Shown: positions 10,179 through 26,478 of the stretch, piece by piece
Numbering within the stretch: the stretch's first letter is position 1
Layout: each line of letters begins with the position of its first letter
Assembly: GCF_004634215.1 (NCBI RefSeq)
Contig: NZ_SMMH01000021.1
Location: forward strand, 1 to 64,000
DNA from: Deinococcus fonticola
GTDB lineage: Bacteria; Deinococcota; Deinococci; Deinococcales; Deinococcaceae
Length of the DNA: 64,000 bases
Reading direction: 5' to 3'
Made by a program: the position numbers and the translations under genes
The notes under the pieces: generated by a model
Databases searched by the model: none
Told to the model about the DNA's origin: nothing
The model's input: only the letters and a program-made list of their open reading frames with translations

Positions 10179-12791
<2,613 letters not shown>

Positions 12792-12957
12792 AGGGAACCC
12801 CCAAATACGTCGTGTGGTCTGAAGCGTTTCCGACTCTGAAGGTGACGCAGGGGCGAGTTGCCGTGTTTCCTCTCCCGGAGTAATTCGCCGTACCGCGCAC
12901 TTCTTCTCACACAACCTGACCGCTTCAGCCCTGGGGTTGAAAAGTCAGATCATGGGG

Positions 12958-12987
12958 ATGATACAAGCATGAAGATCATGTGGTCAA
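12958..12987 (-). promoter_or_regulatory. slpA promoter
   Basis: On the minus strand TTGACC (12987-12982), an 18-base spacer and TATCAT (12963-12958) form a good vegetative promoter. It lies about 165 bases before the slpA start, so the mRNA would carry a leader of about 160 nucleotides, long for this window. The rest of the gap 12792-13229 holds no coding frame that I can support. Confidence 0.7.
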
Positions 12988-13229
12988 CCCTAATGTGAGA
13001 AGAAATGTTCTGTGCTGGCGGCCTTTTGCGAATTTTTTCGTCATCTGACGGTCAGTTTCGGCACCAACCATGAGAATCTTCACATATTTTTTATGCGTTG
13101 AGCGCGGCTTTCTTTTGCTGGCCTTTGAATGGGGCTGTGCCCCCGGTCAGGGCCGGGAACCTTGGGAAGCGATTAAGGGCGCAGCGCCTTCCTTTTGCCG
13201 GGTCAGGAAAGCCTTACACTGCCTTTTAT

Positions 13230-13866
<637 letters not shown>

Positions 13867-13874
<8 letters not shown>

Positions 13875-14101
13875 CAAAAAACGCGTACCCAGCAGGCAAC
13901 CGACCGAAACCACTTTCCGGGCGGGGTGTGGGCGCGAGTGGCGGGTGATGTCGGGTGAGGCCGACCTGGCCTACACCGAGCAGGCCTTTCCGGAATGCCT
14001 GGCATGTCCGCACCGGGTGGAGCCAGAGGGCGAGCCACCTTTTTGCACATTGCGGCCGCTGACGGCGCGGCATCCTTTCGCGGGGCTGGCAGACTGGAGA
14101 A

Positions 14102-14118
<17 letters not shown>
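13867..14118 (+). CDS. small cysteine-containing protein (candidate)
   Basis: The frame opens with TTG at 13867, overlapping the regulator stop, and closes at 14118, overlapping the next start by 17 bases. The 83 residues include CGREW, then ECLACPHRV and PPFCTL, a spacing of four cysteines that could bind zinc. The overlap at both ends suggests a translated link in an operon, but the TTG start has no ribosome-binding site and later starts are possible. Family not recognised. Confidence 0.5.
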
Positions 14119-14941
<823 letters not shown>

Positions 14942-15135
14942 CGGGGACATTTAACCGCCCGGTAAGGGGCAAGATACAGCATGCCGAAGTGTGGCCAGGG
15001 CGCGTGCTGAACGCCGCTGGGAGGGCCATGGGGGCATGCTATGCTGGGCGGCATTAGGCCACTCTGAGGACTCCTTGACGTCCAGAACGCACTGGGAAAG
15101 AAGAGCGGCCATTTCATGTTTGAGGGAGAGGGAGA

Positions 15136-16020
15136 GTGGAGAGAAACGACGCAACCATGCCACTGGTCGCTTTATTTACGGCGGCAATCATGTGGATCCT
15201 TTTGCTGTTCCTGTTCAACAAGGAAACGGCACACGCCCCGGTCGCCGTCGATCCGGCAGTGGCGGCCAGCATCGCGCAGGATTACCCCATCATCGGCAAG
15301 CAGGTGTACGAAACGGGCAATGCGGCAGCCGGAGCCATTTCCTGCCAGGGGTGTCACGGAACGAACGGTGAGGGCGGCGCGGGGCCGAAACTGGCCGGGA
15401 ACGAGAAACTGCTGAAAGACCCCGTCTATGTCCACACCATCCTGGAGCAGGGCAAGGGCGGCATGCCTTCCTACGCCGGGAAACTGGACGACAAGCAGAT
15501 CTACGCCGTGGCCAACTACGTCCTGCACTCCTGGGGCAACAACATTGACGAACCCCTGACGCCTGCAAAAGTGGCGGAAGGCCAGACGAAACTCGACCCT
15601 GAAGTCCTGAAGAACCGCAGCCGTTTTGTACCGGATCACATTCAATTGCCGGAAATCTGGCTGCTGTCGTTCATCATTATTCTCGTGACTTATGGCCTGA
15701 TCGGCCTGTACAGCGTGTGGGCCGAAGGGCAGGAACTGCGCCCCGGCATTCACAAGGTGCGGGCCACGCCCGTGGCGACGCTGGGCATTGTGACCAGCAT
15801 GGTCATGACAGTGCTGTTCAGTTACCTGTTCGTGCGCCAGATGAACATCGATTACCAGGGCTGGGCGGCCAAGGAACCCGTCATGCCGAACGTGACCGGC
15901 GAGGGCTTCTACGCAGCCATGATCCTGCTTTCGCTGGCGGTCACGCTGGGCCTGTACAAGAAATTCTTCATGGACGGCGAGGCGCTCGTCGAGGACGCCA
16001 CCGGCGAATTCCCCTGGTAA
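15136..16020 (+). CDS. membrane-bound c-type cytochrome of a bc1-like complex
   Basis: The protein has 294 residues. It has an N-terminal membrane anchor ([20 protein letters not shown]) and a heme-c site C70QGC73H74, with a distal Met candidate in [11 protein letters not shown]. Two more membrane spans follow in the C-terminal half ([38 protein letters not shown]), and a third near the end. It precedes the Rieske and cytochrome b genes by 50 bases, so it probably serves as the cytochrome c partner. GTG 15136 follows a purine-rich GGGAGAGGGAGA; ATG 15157 is an alternative. Confidence 0.88.
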   Translation: MERNDATMPLVALFTAAIMWILLLFLFNKETAHAPVAVDPAVAASIAQDYPIIGKQVYETGNAAAGAISCQGCHGTNGEGGAGPKLAGNEKLLKDPVYVHTILEQGKGGMPSYAGKLDDKQIYAVANYVLHSWGNNIDEPLTPAKVAEGQTKLDPEVLKNRSRFVPDHIQLPEIWLLSFIIILVTYGLIGLYSVWAEGQELRPGIHKVRATPVATLGIVTSMVMTVLFSYLFVRQMNIDYQGWAAKEPVMPNVTGEGFYAAMILLSLAVTLGLYKKFFMDGEALVEDATGEFPW

Positions 16021-16070
16021 GGCCCGGCGCACCCGAACCTTTACAACGCTATACAGGAGACCGTTAAACG

Positions 16071-16729
16071 ATGACCCGTTACAAGAGAGAAGACCCGGAA
16101 ATAACGCGCCGTAAGTTCATCAACACGGCCTTCGGTGCGTCCGCAGCGGTGGGCGGCCTGGCCCTGGTCAGTGCCCTGGGCGGCGCGAACCCCGTGTTCC
16201 GCCTGACCCGTGACAAGATGCCCCCTTACAAGGGCGACATGCTGATTCACGCCGAGGGCGCCAAGGCCGGGCAACCTGTGAGTGTGGCCGACCTGAGCGA
16301 CAAGATCACCCGTGCCTGGCCACAGGGCAAGGACAAGGACGGTAACCCGGTGGTGCGTAAGGGCGACCCGAACAACATCCTGGGCCTGTTCAAGTTCCCG
16401 AAAGGGCAGATCGTGGCCCCTACCAATCTGGAAGCCACCATCGACGGTGAAGTGGTGGCGTACAGCGACATCTGCACGCACGCTGGCTGCTCGGTGGCGA
16501 ACGACGACCTGAAGGCCGGTCACCTGAACTGCCCCTGCCACTCCGGCAAATACTCCCCGCGTGAAGGTGGGAAAGTGACGGGCGGCCCGCCCCCGCGCGG
16601 CCTGGCGCAATTGCCCATCAAGCTGGAGGGGGACAAGATCGTGGTCACGGACTTCTTCCTGGGTCACCCGTACCCGTTCACGGAGGCCGAGTGGGAAGCC
16701 CGTAAGAAAGCAGTGGAGGACGCCCTCGC

Positions 16730-16733
<4 letters not shown>
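16071..16733 (+). CDS. Rieske iron-sulfur subunit of a bc1-like complex
   Basis: The 220-residue protein has a twin-arginine motif ([10 protein letters not shown]) plus a hydrophobic stretch, typical of Tat-exported Rieske subunits. The cluster ligands are C135/H137 (in CTHAGC) and C154/H157 (in CPCHSG), with C140 and C156 as the disulfide pair. It passes electrons from quinol to cytochrome c. The stop overlaps the cytochrome b ATG (ATGA), showing translational coupling. Confidence 0.96.
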
Positions 16734-18079
<1,346 letters not shown>

Positions 18080-18094
18080 GCACAGACAGACAAG

Positions 18095-18130
18095 AAAACT
18101 GCCCCAGCCTCAGCCGGGGCAGTTTTTCTT
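18095..18130 (+). terminator. terminator of the bc1-like operon
   Basis: AAAACTGCCCC pairs with GGGGCAGTTTT (loop 18106-18115), followed by T-rich sequence. It is a strong rho-independent terminator 15 bases after the cytochrome b stop. Confidence 0.9.
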
Positions 18131-18142
18131 TATGCTGGGCGA

Positions 18143-18337
18143 GTGGATACTCTGGCAGCCGATCTGGCCCACGAAGCGCGGCAACTGAACCTGAGCGCCC
18201 TGAACATGGCCGCCTCCCCTGAAGAGGTGGTGCGTCCTTTTGCCCAGGTGGTGCTGAATGAACTGGCCGCGCGTGGCCTGCTGGATAGTGAGCCGACAGT
18301 GGGGTGCTGGGCCAGACCCCGCTCTGGTAGCCATTAA
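18143..18337 (+). CDS. small helical hypothetical protein (candidate)
   Basis: A GTG at 18143, preceded by TATGCT ending six bases upstream, opens a 64-codon frame. The predicted protein is helical and acidic at first (DTLAADLAHEARQLNLSALN) and loses that character near the C-terminus. The leaderless context resembles that of many genes here. It lies just after the strong bc1 terminator, so it needs its own promoter. Evidence is limited to the context. Confidence 0.4.
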   Translation: MDTLAADLAHEARQLNLSALNMAASPEEVVRPFAQVVLNELAARGLLDSEPTVGCWARPRSGSH

Positions 18338-18359
18338 AAAACCGCCCTGGGTGGGCGGT
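18335..18359 (-). terminator. terminator of the 87-residue gene
   Basis: On the minus strand CCGCCC pairs with GGGCGG (18358-18353 and 18347-18342), followed by a run of six T. It lies 20 bases after the stop of the gene at 18379. Confidence 0.8.
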
Positions 18360-18378
18360 AGCTGAGCCTGAGTGAACT

Positions 18379-18642
18379 TCAGGCCTGGACGGCGCTGCTG
18401 GGGCGGCTGACCGGCACATCACTGCCCTGTTTGGCTCCGGCGGCGTAGCCGACCTGAGCGCCGAACTGCCAGGCGAGTTTCAGCATGAATTGAATAGCTT
18501 CTTCGTCGCCTTGCAAGACGAGCTGGTGCAGGTGCTCGGGAAGACCATCGGGCAGGGGCATGGCCTTGAGCTGTTCGCCGTGCTGTTTGCGGAGTTCCTC
18601 GAACCACTCGGCGTACGGGTTACGGGAGGGCGACTGCGTCAT
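18379..18642 (-). CDS. hypothetical 87-residue protein
   Basis: The protein is soluble and amphipathic (NPYAEWFEELRKQHGEQLKA; GDEEAIQFMLKLAWQFGAQV) with a low-complexity C-terminus. Its length and composition suit a small adaptor or assembly protein. TAAGAT (18654-18649) ends six bases before ATG 18642, indicating a leaderless start. No family recognised. Confidence 0.7.
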   Translation of the reverse strand: MTQSPSRNPYAEWFEELRKQHGEQLKAMPLPDGLPEHLHQLVLQGDEEAIQFMLKLAWQFGAQVGYAAGAKQGSDVPVSRPSSAVQA

Positions 18643-18747
18643 GACAGAATCTTAACATGACCACACTCAAGGTATATGAGTGGCAGGATCAGACAGCTTT
18701 GCTTTTTATGCACGATTCTATTGGCCCAAAAGTGTTACGCTTCACGC

Positions 18748-19170
<423 letters not shown>

Positions 19171-19362
19171 GTTTCCTGGCCCTGTTCCCTGTGAGGGAAG
19201 TCCGGTGCTGGGGCTTCCCTGTTTTCTATGGTGGTAGGCCGGTTCATACCCCCACTTGTTCAATGCCCGCGTCAGGTTCCTGTCCTTTTGGCTCATCTTC
19301 CGCCACTACATTGGAAGCGTCCCGAAGTCATGCACGCCGGCTGTTCACAATGACGGTTTGTC

Positions 19363-19390
19363 TTGACACGCCAGGGACGCGCTTTATACT
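19363..19390 (+). promoter_or_regulatory. strong promoter of the ABC solute-binding protein
   Basis: TTGACA (19363-19368), a 16-base spacer and TATACT (19385-19390) form the best vegetative promoter in the window. A small hairpin TGGTC/GACCA (19412-19428) lies in the leader just before GGAGGA and the ATG. Confidence 0.8.
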
Positions 19391-19445
19391 GCCTTGATTA
19401 TTCAACGTAACTGGTCGATTGTTGACCACCTTCCGGAGGACACCC

Positions 19446-21209
19446 ATGAAGAAGATGCTTGCCCTTTCCGCATTCCTGCTCGGCGCTGCCGTGGCGGGGC
19501 CCGCCAACAACAGCCTCGTGATTGGCACCAGCCAGGAACCACCAAACATTAATGACCCCTGGAACACCAATAACCTGGTGATCTCCAGCGAAATCAACCA
19601 GTGGACCAGCGCGGGGTTCATTGGCCTGGATAACGACGGGAAACCCTACGCCGATATCGCCACTCAGGTGCCCACCCTGGCCAACGGCGGGTACAAACTC
19701 ACCAAGAACGCCCAGGGCAAAGTGACCAGCAACAGCCTCACCTACACCATCCGCCCGAATGCCAAGTGGAGCGACGGCACTCCCATTACGGTGGCTGACG
19801 TTGAGTTCTGGCTTAAAGTTCAGAATGACGAGCGCGTGCCTGTACCCGACCGTTACCCCTACGACAACGCCAAGCTGACCAAGAAAGACGACAAAACCTT
19901 CACCCTGACCTTCAACCCGCCTTACCTGTTTGCTGAACTGGCCGGTGCCCCAGGCATTGCTCCCTCCAAGGCCATGAAAGCCGCCTGGGACGCTTTTGAC
20001 AAGGACACCAAGGGCATGAAGCCCGGCGAGGCGCTGAACGACAAGTGGACGGCCTTTATCGGCAAGTTCACGACCAGCAGCGGCCTGCCTAAGGTCGTGG
20101 CTGGTCCCTTTAAGCCCACCTCCTGGCGTGCGGGCAACAGCCTGACCCTGACCCGCAACACCAACTACTGGCGCAAACCCCAGGGCGGCGAGAGCAAGTA
20201 CATTCAGACTGTGATCTACCGCTTTATCCCCAACACCAACACCCTGAAAGTCAATGTGCTGTCCGGTCAGTTGGACGCGCTGTCCACTGTGGGCCTGACC
20301 TTTGACCAGGGGTTAGACATGCAAAAACGCCAGGGCAACAAGTTCATCACGTACTTCGTGCCTGGCGGCACCTGGGAACACATTGATGTGAACACCCGTG
20401 GACAGAAAGCCAAGGATCTGAACCTGGATGATGCGCGTATTCGTCAGGCCCTGATGTACGCCATGGATCGCCCGGCCATTACCAAGGCGCTGTTTGACAG
20501 CAAGCAACCTGTTTCCCACGTCTTCATTAACCCGCTTTCCCCGGTGTACAAGAAAAACGTGCAGGTCTATAACTTCGACCCTGCCAAAGCCAAGGCCCTG
20601 TTCGCTGCGGCTGGCTGGAAACCCGGCAGTGACGGCATTCTGGAAAAGAATGGCAAGAAGTTCAGCCTGAGCTTTAGCACCACCGCTGGCAACGCCGTGC
20701 GTGAACGCGTGCAGCAGATCCTGCAAGCCCAGTGGAAAGCTGTAGGCGTGCAGGTGAACATCCAGAACTACCCTGCCAGCGTATTCTTCGGCCCTGACAT
20801 GCTCAGCAAGGGCGCTGAAGGCAAATGGGATCTGGCCATGTACGCCTGGAGCGCCAACCCCGTCTTTGAAGAAGGTGACCTGTTCAAGAGCGACGGTATT
20901 CCCACCTCGGCCAACGGTTACTCGGGCCAGAACAACCCCGGCTGGAGCAACGCCGAGTACGACAAACTGCACAAGGCCTCACAGACCGAGTTCGATGCCG
21001 CGCAGCGCCTCAAGAACTTTGACCGCATGCAGACCTTGTGGGCCAACGATGTCCCCTCCCTGCCGCTGTACTTCCGCAGCAACCCCTACACCCAGGTCAA
21101 GGGTTTGGTGAACTACGATTTCACGGCCTTTAACCTCTACCCCAGTTGGGACGCCTACCGCGTGGGCTGGGCCAGCAAGGGTGCCGTGTCCGCCCACACC
21201 CAGAAGTAA
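19446..21209 (+). CDS. ABC transporter solute-binding protein, family 5 (peptide type)
   Basis: The protein has 587 residues with a signal peptide ([20 protein letters not shown]) and no lipobox cysteine. It shows the family 5 folds: [31 protein letters not shown], and the [20 protein letters not shown] end. Such proteins bind oligopeptides, dipeptides or nickel. It has a strong GGAGGA site. A stem-loop follows (21244-21285), which would let this gene be expressed more strongly than the permeases after it. Confidence 0.93.
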   Translation: MKKMLALSAFLLGAAVAGPANNSLVIGTSQEPPNINDPWNTNNLVISSEINQWTSAGFIGLDNDGKPYADIATQVPTLANGGYKLTKNAQGKVTSNSLTYTIRPNAKWSDGTPITVADVEFWLKVQNDERVPVPDRYPYDNAKLTKKDDKTFTLTFNPPYLFAELAGAPGIAPSKAMKAAWDAFDKDTKGMKPGEALNDKWTAFIGKFTTSSGLPKVVAGPFKPTSWRAGNSLTLTRNTNYWRKPQGGESKYIQTVIYRFIPNTNTLKVNVLSGQLDALSTVGLTFDQGLDMQKRQGNKFITYFVPGGTWEHIDVNTRGQKAKDLNLDDARIRQALMYAMDRPAITKALFDSKQPVSHVFINPLSPVYKKNVQVYNFDPAKAKALFAAAGWKPGSDGILEKNGKKFSLSFSTTAGNAVRERVQQILQAQWKAVGVQVNIQNYPASVFFGPDMLSKGAEGKWDLAMYAWSANPVFEEGDLFKSDGIPTSANGYSGQNNPGWSNAEYDKLHKASQTEFDAAQRLKNFDRMQTLWANDVPSLPLYFRSNPYTQVKGLVNYDFTAFNLYPSWDAYRVGWASKGAVSAHTQK

Positions 21210-21243
21210 TTCCCTTTCACTTGATGGCACTCCAGTCTTAACC

Positions 21244-21290
21244 GAAGCAGGAAGAGAAGGTCGTTTTACCTTCTCTTCCTGCTTCTTTTG
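21244..21290 (+). terminator. long hairpin between the binding protein and permease genes
   Basis: GAAGCAGGAAGAGAAGG pairs perfectly with CCTTCTCTTCCTGCTTC across an 8-base loop (17 bp), then TTTTG. It is a strong terminator or mRNA-stabilising stem-loop within the transporter cluster, 34 bases after the binding-protein stop. Confidence 0.85.
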
Positions 21291-21383
21291 AGCCGTTCCC
21301 ATAACCAGCATCACTTTTCCGGCACGGCATGACCTACAATTGATGTTCAAAATAAAGAAGCCCCACCATCTGAGAGGAAACCT

Positions 21384-22382
21384 ATGGGAACCTACGCCCT
21401 GCGACGTATTCTGCAAATGATCCCCCTGCTGATCCTGATCAGCGTCGTGATCTACGCCCTGACCGCCCTGCAACCCGGTGATCCTATTGATCAACTGGTG
21501 TTCGGTAACCCGCGCATCACCCCGGACGACATTGCCCGCCTGAAAGAAGCTTACGGCGTGAACACCCCCTGGTACGAGAAATACTGGGGCTGGCTGATGC
21601 GCGCCCTACGCGGCGACTTCGGGTACTCGCGCGACTTCTCGATTCCGGTCACGCAATACATATTCCAGCAGAGGTTGCCGAACAGCTTGCTGCTGACCAT
21701 TCCGGCCCTGATCATCAGTACCCTGATTGCCATTCCGCTGGGCATTTTCTCCGCCATCCGGCAGTACAGCATCTGGGATTACATCCTGACCTTCCTGAGC
21801 TTCATCGGTTCCAGCGCGCCCCTCTTCTGGGTGGGTGTCATGGCAATGTACCTGATGGCCGTGTGGATGCCGCAGATCACGAACGGCGCGATTGGCCTGC
21901 CGCCCGGCGGGCTGGGCAGCGGCATCACCCCCGAAGACAGCGGCGTGCTGGCCTTCTGGGCCGACCGCCTGAAGTACATGATCCTGCCCGTCACGGTGCT
22001 GTCCATGCTGCAAATCGCGGGCACCTTGCGTTACATGCGCGCCAGTTTCCTAGAGGTCATCAACCAGGATTTCGTGCGAACCGCCAAGGCCAAAGGCTTA
22101 CCGAACCGGGTGGTGCTGTACAAGCACGCGCTGCGGAACTCCCTGATTCCCATTGTCACGCTGCTGGGCCTGTCCATTCCGGGCCTGTTCGGCGGGGCGG
22201 TGCTGACTGAGACGGTGTTCTCCTGGCCGGGCGTGGGCCGGGCACTGTTCGACTCGCTGGTGTCCAAGGACTTCAACGTGGTCATGGTGTGCCTGATGAC
22301 CCTAGCCTTCCTGACCGTGGTGTTCCAACTGCTGACCGACCTGATGTACAGCGTCGTTGACCCGCGCATTCGTTATAACTGA
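21384..22382 (+). CDS. ABC transporter permease, DppB family
   Basis: The 332-residue permease has six hydrophobic segments and the EAA-type loop ([20 protein letters not shown]). The N-terminal [17 protein letters not shown] is typical of DppB/OppB. It moves peptides or a related solute together with the DppC-like partner. It lies after the hairpin at 21244 and before the second permease by nine bases. A weak TACAAT box (near 21336) may allow separate transcription. Confidence 0.93.
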   Translation: MGTYALRRILQMIPLLILISVVIYALTALQPGDPIDQLVFGNPRITPDDIARLKEAYGVNTPWYEKYWGWLMRALRGDFGYSRDFSIPVTQYIFQQRLPNSLLLTIPALIISTLIAIPLGIFSAIRQYSIWDYILTFLSFIGSSAPLFWVGVMAMYLMAVWMPQITNGAIGLPPGGLGSGITPEDSGVLAFWADRLKYMILPVTVLSMLQIAGTLRYMRASFLEVINQDFVRTAKAKGLPNRVVLYKHALRNSLIPIVTLLGLSIPGLFGGAVLTETVFSWPGVGRALFDSLVSKDFNVVMVCLMTLAFLTVVFQLLTDLMYSVVDPRIRYN

Positions 22383-22391
22383 GGCCCGACC

Positions 22392-23333
22392 ATGACCACT
22401 GCCAATGCCAACAATGACATTCAACTGAACAAGGAAAAAAGTTACTCCACCTTCCAGCTCGCCATGCGCCGCCTGCGCCGCCACAAGGCCGCCATGATCG
22501 CCCTGACTTTCATTATTCTGCTGGTACTCATGGCAATTTTCGCGCCGTCCCTGGCCCCGCACGACCCGAACGCGCAGGACTTGGGCGGCATTTACGCCCC
22601 GCCCAGCGCCAATCACCCCCTGGGCAAGGATGAACTGGGCCGTGACCTGCTGTCCCGCGTCATTTACGGCAGCCGGGTCAGCCTGGCGGTGGGCTTCGCG
22701 GTGGCGTTCATGAGTTCACTGGTCGGCACGACTATGGGCCTGCTGGCGGGCTTCCTGGGCGGGCGCACTGACACCTTCATCAGCCGCCTGATCGAGTTCA
22801 TGCTGAGCCTGCCCGGCCTGCCCCTCCAGCTCGTGATTTCCGGCCTATTCCTGAGCAGCGACAAGCCCTTCATCACGAACCTGCGCGAGAACATGGGGCC
22901 AAGCGCCAGCGTCGCCATCATCATCACGGTGTTCTCTGTGTTCGGCTGGATGGGCACCGCCAGGCTCGTGCGCGGTGAAGTGCTGAAACTGAAGAACCTG
23001 GAGTACGTGGACGCCGCGCGCGCCCTGGGAGCCAGCAACCCCCGCATCATGTTCCGTCACCTGGTGCCGAACATCCTGGGCATCATCATCGTGAGCGCCA
23101 CCTTCGACGTGGGCGGCGCAATCCTAGGCGAAGCGGCCCTGAGTTTCCTGGGATTCGGCATTCAACCCCCGGTCTCCACCTGGGGCAACATGCTGAGCAA
23201 CGCGCAGGAAGTGGTGCTGCAATACCCCTGGATTCCCTTCTACCCCGGCCTGGCGATCCTGCTGACCGTGCTGTCCTTCAACTTCCTGGGCGACGGCCTG
23301 CGGGATGCGTTCGACCCAAGGGCACGTCGGTAA
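22392..23333 (+). CDS. ABC transporter permease, DppC family
   Basis: The 313-residue protein has the cytoplasmic N-terminal extension and the six-helix core of DppC, with the EAA loop (EYVDAARALGASNPRIMFRH). It forms the heteromeric membrane pore with the preceding DppB-type permease. No ATP-binding subunits follow; the operon ends at the terminator at 23370, so the ATPases must be encoded elsewhere. Confidence 0.93.
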   Translation: MTTANANNDIQLNKEKSYSTFQLAMRRLRRHKAAMIALTFIILLVLMAIFAPSLAPHDPNAQDLGGIYAPPSANHPLGKDELGRDLLSRVIYGSRVSLAVGFAVAFMSSLVGTTMGLLAGFLGGRTDTFISRLIEFMLSLPGLPLQLVISGLFLSSDKPFITNLRENMGPSASVAIIITVFSVFGWMGTARLVRGEVLKLKNLEYVDAARALGASNPRIMFRHLVPNILGIIIVSATFDVGGAILGEAALSFLGFGIQPPVSTWGNMLSNAQEVVLQYPWIPFYPGLAILLTVLSFNFLGDGLRDAFDPRARR

Positions 23334-23369
23334 CCCCGCACCCTCCGGCCCCGACAGGTGGGGCCTCCT

Positions 23370-23396
23370 CCCTCTCCCCTGGGAGAGGGTTTTTTG
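23370..23396 (+). terminator. terminator of the ABC permease genes
   Basis: CCCTCTCC (23370-23377) pairs with GGAGAGGG (23382-23389) with a tetraloop, followed by six T. Confidence 0.85.
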
Positions 23397-23477
23397 TGGG
23401 TGTGAGCTACAGGGAGGCACTGTGGCCCTTTTCTGTCTCTCAGACTCTCAGGCACTTAGACCCTTAGACTCTCTCTC

Positions 23478-23981
<504 letters not shown>

Positions 23982-23986
23982 CGACC

Positions 23987-24691
23987 GTGCTGGCCCTGCC
24001 CCTGTCCCTGTCCCTGCTGCTGGCCGGTGTGGTGACGGGGTGGTGGCTGTGGTTCTTCGTGCGGCGCGACCGGCACCCGGAACCCGCCTGGCTGCTGGCC
24101 CGCACCTTCGCCTGGGGCATGTTCGCCTGGCTGGTCGCGGCAGCCTTCGAGGCGAGCCTGGGCCGCCTCCTGAACAGTGACCTGCCGCTGGCGCTGCTGC
24201 TGGTGGCGCTGCTGACCGCCATCATCGAGGAGGTCAGCAAGTTCGTGGCGGCCAGCACCGCCACCACCGAACCCAGCTTCGACGAACCGATGGACGGCCT
24301 GGTGTACGCCGTGACCGCCGCGCTGGGATTCGCGCTGGTCGAGAACCTGACCTACGTGCTGGGCTTCGGCACCAATGCCGGCAACTGGCACGCGCTGGTG
24401 GCCACGCTGGCGCATGCCCTCTTCAGTGCGCCGCAGGGCTACGCGCTTGGCGGCAAGTTCTGGACGGGCGAGCGCGGCTGGCGGGTGCGCGGCCTGACCA
24501 CGAGCGTGCTGCTGCACTTCGTGTTCAATAGCCTGTTGACCAGCCACCCGTCGCTGTGGCAACTGGCGGCGCTGGCGCTGGTGGTGCTGCTGATGATGCT
24601 GCTGGCGGGCCGCTTCTATCTGCAGTTCGAGGAAACGGCCCGCCAGCTCGGCACACGGCCTCAGCGCGTGCCGGATTCGCCGCGCAGGTAA
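23987..24691 (+). CDS. PrsW-family intramembrane metalloprotease
   Basis: The 234-residue membrane protein has about eight hydrophobic segments. It carries the PrsW signature EEVSKF in the middle (LLTAIIEEVSKFVAAST), FDEPMDGLVYA, ENLTYVL, and later LLHFVFN. PrsW proteases cleave anti-sigma factors. GTG 23987 follows ruvC by five bases. Its end overlaps the convergent gene at 24661 by 31 bases, so the two coding ends share sequence. Confidence 0.85.
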   Translation: MLALPLSLSLLLAGVVTGWWLWFFVRRDRHPEPAWLLARTFAWGMFAWLVAAAFEASLGRLLNSDLPLALLLVALLTAIIEEVSKFVAASTATTEPSFDEPMDGLVYAVTAALGFALVENLTYVLGFGTNAGNWHALVATLAHALFSAPQGYALGGKFWTGERGWRVRGLTTSVLLHFVFNSLLTSHPSLWQLAALALVVLLMMLLAGRFYLQFEETARQLGTRPQRVPDSPRR

Positions 24692-26097
24692 GCGATCACG
24701 TCGTGGGCGCTGTACCCCAGCTTCCAGTCCGAGAGGGCAAAGATGCCGTCCCCGCTGGTCAGCAGGGGTTTTTCCACGTCGCCGTTCTTCTGGATCTGGG
24801 CCAGGCCCGCGTCGGACATCAGGGCGTTACACAGACACTTGCGGCCCACCGTGTCCTCGGGTTTGCCGCCCTTGGCCACGTACTGGTCGACCGGCTCGGA
24901 GGCGCAGCGCCAGCCCACCTTGCCGCCCTGCCAGTAGGCTTCCCGCAGGTAACCGATGTCGCACACGCGCTGACGGGCGGCGTACACTTCGGGGTTGCTG
25001 AGGGTGTCGGGCAGTTGCACCACCTTGAACGGAAACCCGGTGGGCGAGGCGAGCGGGTCGGTAAAGACGCTCAGGCGCTCCTGCTGCGCTTTGACCTGCA
25101 CGCGCTCGCGGAAGTCGGCGCGGAAGCCGGACTCCTGGCAGAAGGCGAAGAGGGTGCCCACCTGAATGCCCGCCGCGCCCTCGGCTTCCGCGGCCCTCAG
25201 GGACTCGGGGGTGGCCTGGCCGCCCGCCAGCCAGAACGGCAGGCCCAGCTTGCGCATCTCCGAGAGGTCGCAGATATCGCGCTCGGTATAGATGGGCTGG
25301 CCCAATTCATCGTAGGTGACCTGACCGCGCGGCGGGGCGTTGTGGCCCCCGGCGGTCGGCCCCTCGATCACGAAGCCCTGCACCTCGCCACTGGCCTTCT
25401 TGAGCAGCACCCCGGCCAGCACGTGCGACGTGATGATCGGGTAGAACTTCGGGCGGCCCACCGCAATGCCCGCCAGGCCGTACTCGGCGGGGTCGAGCGT
25501 GATGACCGGCGTTTCGCCCTGCGGGTCGCCCTTGACGTCCAGCCGCATGGAGGCCGGTTGCCCCGCCGCGAAGGCGTCGAGCGCGCCGGGAATTTCACGC
25601 GGGATGCCCGCGCCCATAATCACCGTATCCACGCCCGCCAGCACCGCGCCGTACAGCGACGGCAGGTTGAACAGCTGCAACTTGGTGAGCAGGTTCACGC
25701 CCACCGGGTTGCTGTGCCCCTCGCGGGCCAGCCACACTTCCACGAACGCGCCCATGATCGACAGTTCCCACGACTCGCGGTGGCTGGTGAGGCTGGGCAT
25801 GGGCACGCGCTTGTACGGTTTGCCCTGGCGGCCTTCCGGCAGAAAGTACTTTTTCAGGGCGGCCTGCACGCGCTCCTGGTTGGGGTACTGCGCCAGCGCC
25901 CGGCGGGTGTGCCCGCCCTCGTCACCGTCCTGAAGGCGGCGCACCAGCACGTTGTCGATGCCGGTGCCGGACACCACTCCCAGTTCACCAGTGCGGGACA
26001 CGGCATTCGCCAGCACCCAGTTCGAGACAGCGACCCCCATGCCCCCCTGAATGATGCGGGGGTGGGGGGTGGACGGCACAGCGGGTAATTCAGTCAT
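24661..26097 (-). CDS. nitronate monooxygenase/NPD-like FMN oxidoreductase
   Basis: The 478-residue product has the TIM-barrel NPD pattern: IIQGGMGVAVSNWVLANAVS near the start, GVNLLTKLQ, DTVIMGAGIPREIP, VIEGPTAGGHN and LAGGQATPESLRAAEAEGAAG as the FMN-binding region. This larger branch of the family is often annotated as a nitronate monooxygenase, but the substrate is not proven. ATG 26097 has AAAGGAAG eight bases upstream. It shares a 31-base tail-to-tail overlap with the PrsW gene. Confidence 0.85.
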   Translation of the reverse strand: MTELPAVPSTPHPRIIQGGMGVAVSNWVLANAVSRTGELGVVSGTGIDNVLVRRLQDGDEGGHTRRALAQYPNQERVQAALKKYFLPEGRQGKPYKRVPMPSLTSHRESWELSIMGAFVEVWLAREGHSNPVGVNLLTKLQLFNLPSLYGAVLAGVDTVIMGAGIPREIPGALDAFAAGQPASMRLDVKGDPQGETPVITLDPAEYGLAGIAVGRPKFYPIITSHVLAGVLLKKASGEVQGFVIEGPTAGGHNAPPRGQVTYDELGQPIYTERDICDLSEMRKLGLPFWLAGGQATPESLRAAEAEGAAGIQVGTLFAFCQESGFRADFRERVQVKAQQERLSVFTDPLASPTGFPFKVVQLPDTLSNPEVYAARQRVCDIGYLREAYWQGGKVGWRCASEPVDQYVAKGGKPEDTVGRKCLCNALMSDAGLAQIQKNGDVEKPLLTSGDGIFALSDWKLGYSAHDVIAYLRGESGTR

Positions 26098-26478
26098 GAC
26101 TTCCTTTACGACTCCTGAGGCAAGGAGAACAGAGTGGAGCGGGAGAAGGGGGAACGCCCCTCAGCATACCGCTCCAGTATCCCGCGCCTGACCCACCCCC
26201 GCCGGGCTGTTGGAACGCGGTCAAAAACCCCGCCTGGCCTTCCGCGTTACGTCCCGCGACACATGCGGCCCCTTGGACACCGCCCAGGGAGGCGTTCACG
26301 GGTTGCAGCCGAGCGGGCTGGCCGGTCAGGTGGTTGCTGAACAGGACGTGGGCATCTCCCCGGTATAGCCGCACAAGGTGAAGGGTGCGGCTGCCCCTGG
26401 CCGAAAGTGTGGCCGCTCAGCCGCAGCGGGCTGAACCCCGGCCTCAATCATGAGCGACCTGGCATGAGAGACTTGGCC
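26098..26478. other. intergenic region with no supported gene
   Basis: About 380 bases lie between the divergent NPD-like and HD genes. The open frames on both strands here lack ribosome-binding sites and family features. The left end must hold the NPD promoter. A short direct repeat, CATGAGCGACCTG, occurs twice close to the HD start (about 26448-26460 and 26478-26490). Confidence 0.5.

Noticed and set aside
26090..26374. minus-strand frame overlapping the NPD gene start
   Set aside because: No ribosome-binding site and no known domain; it covers the expected NPD promoter.
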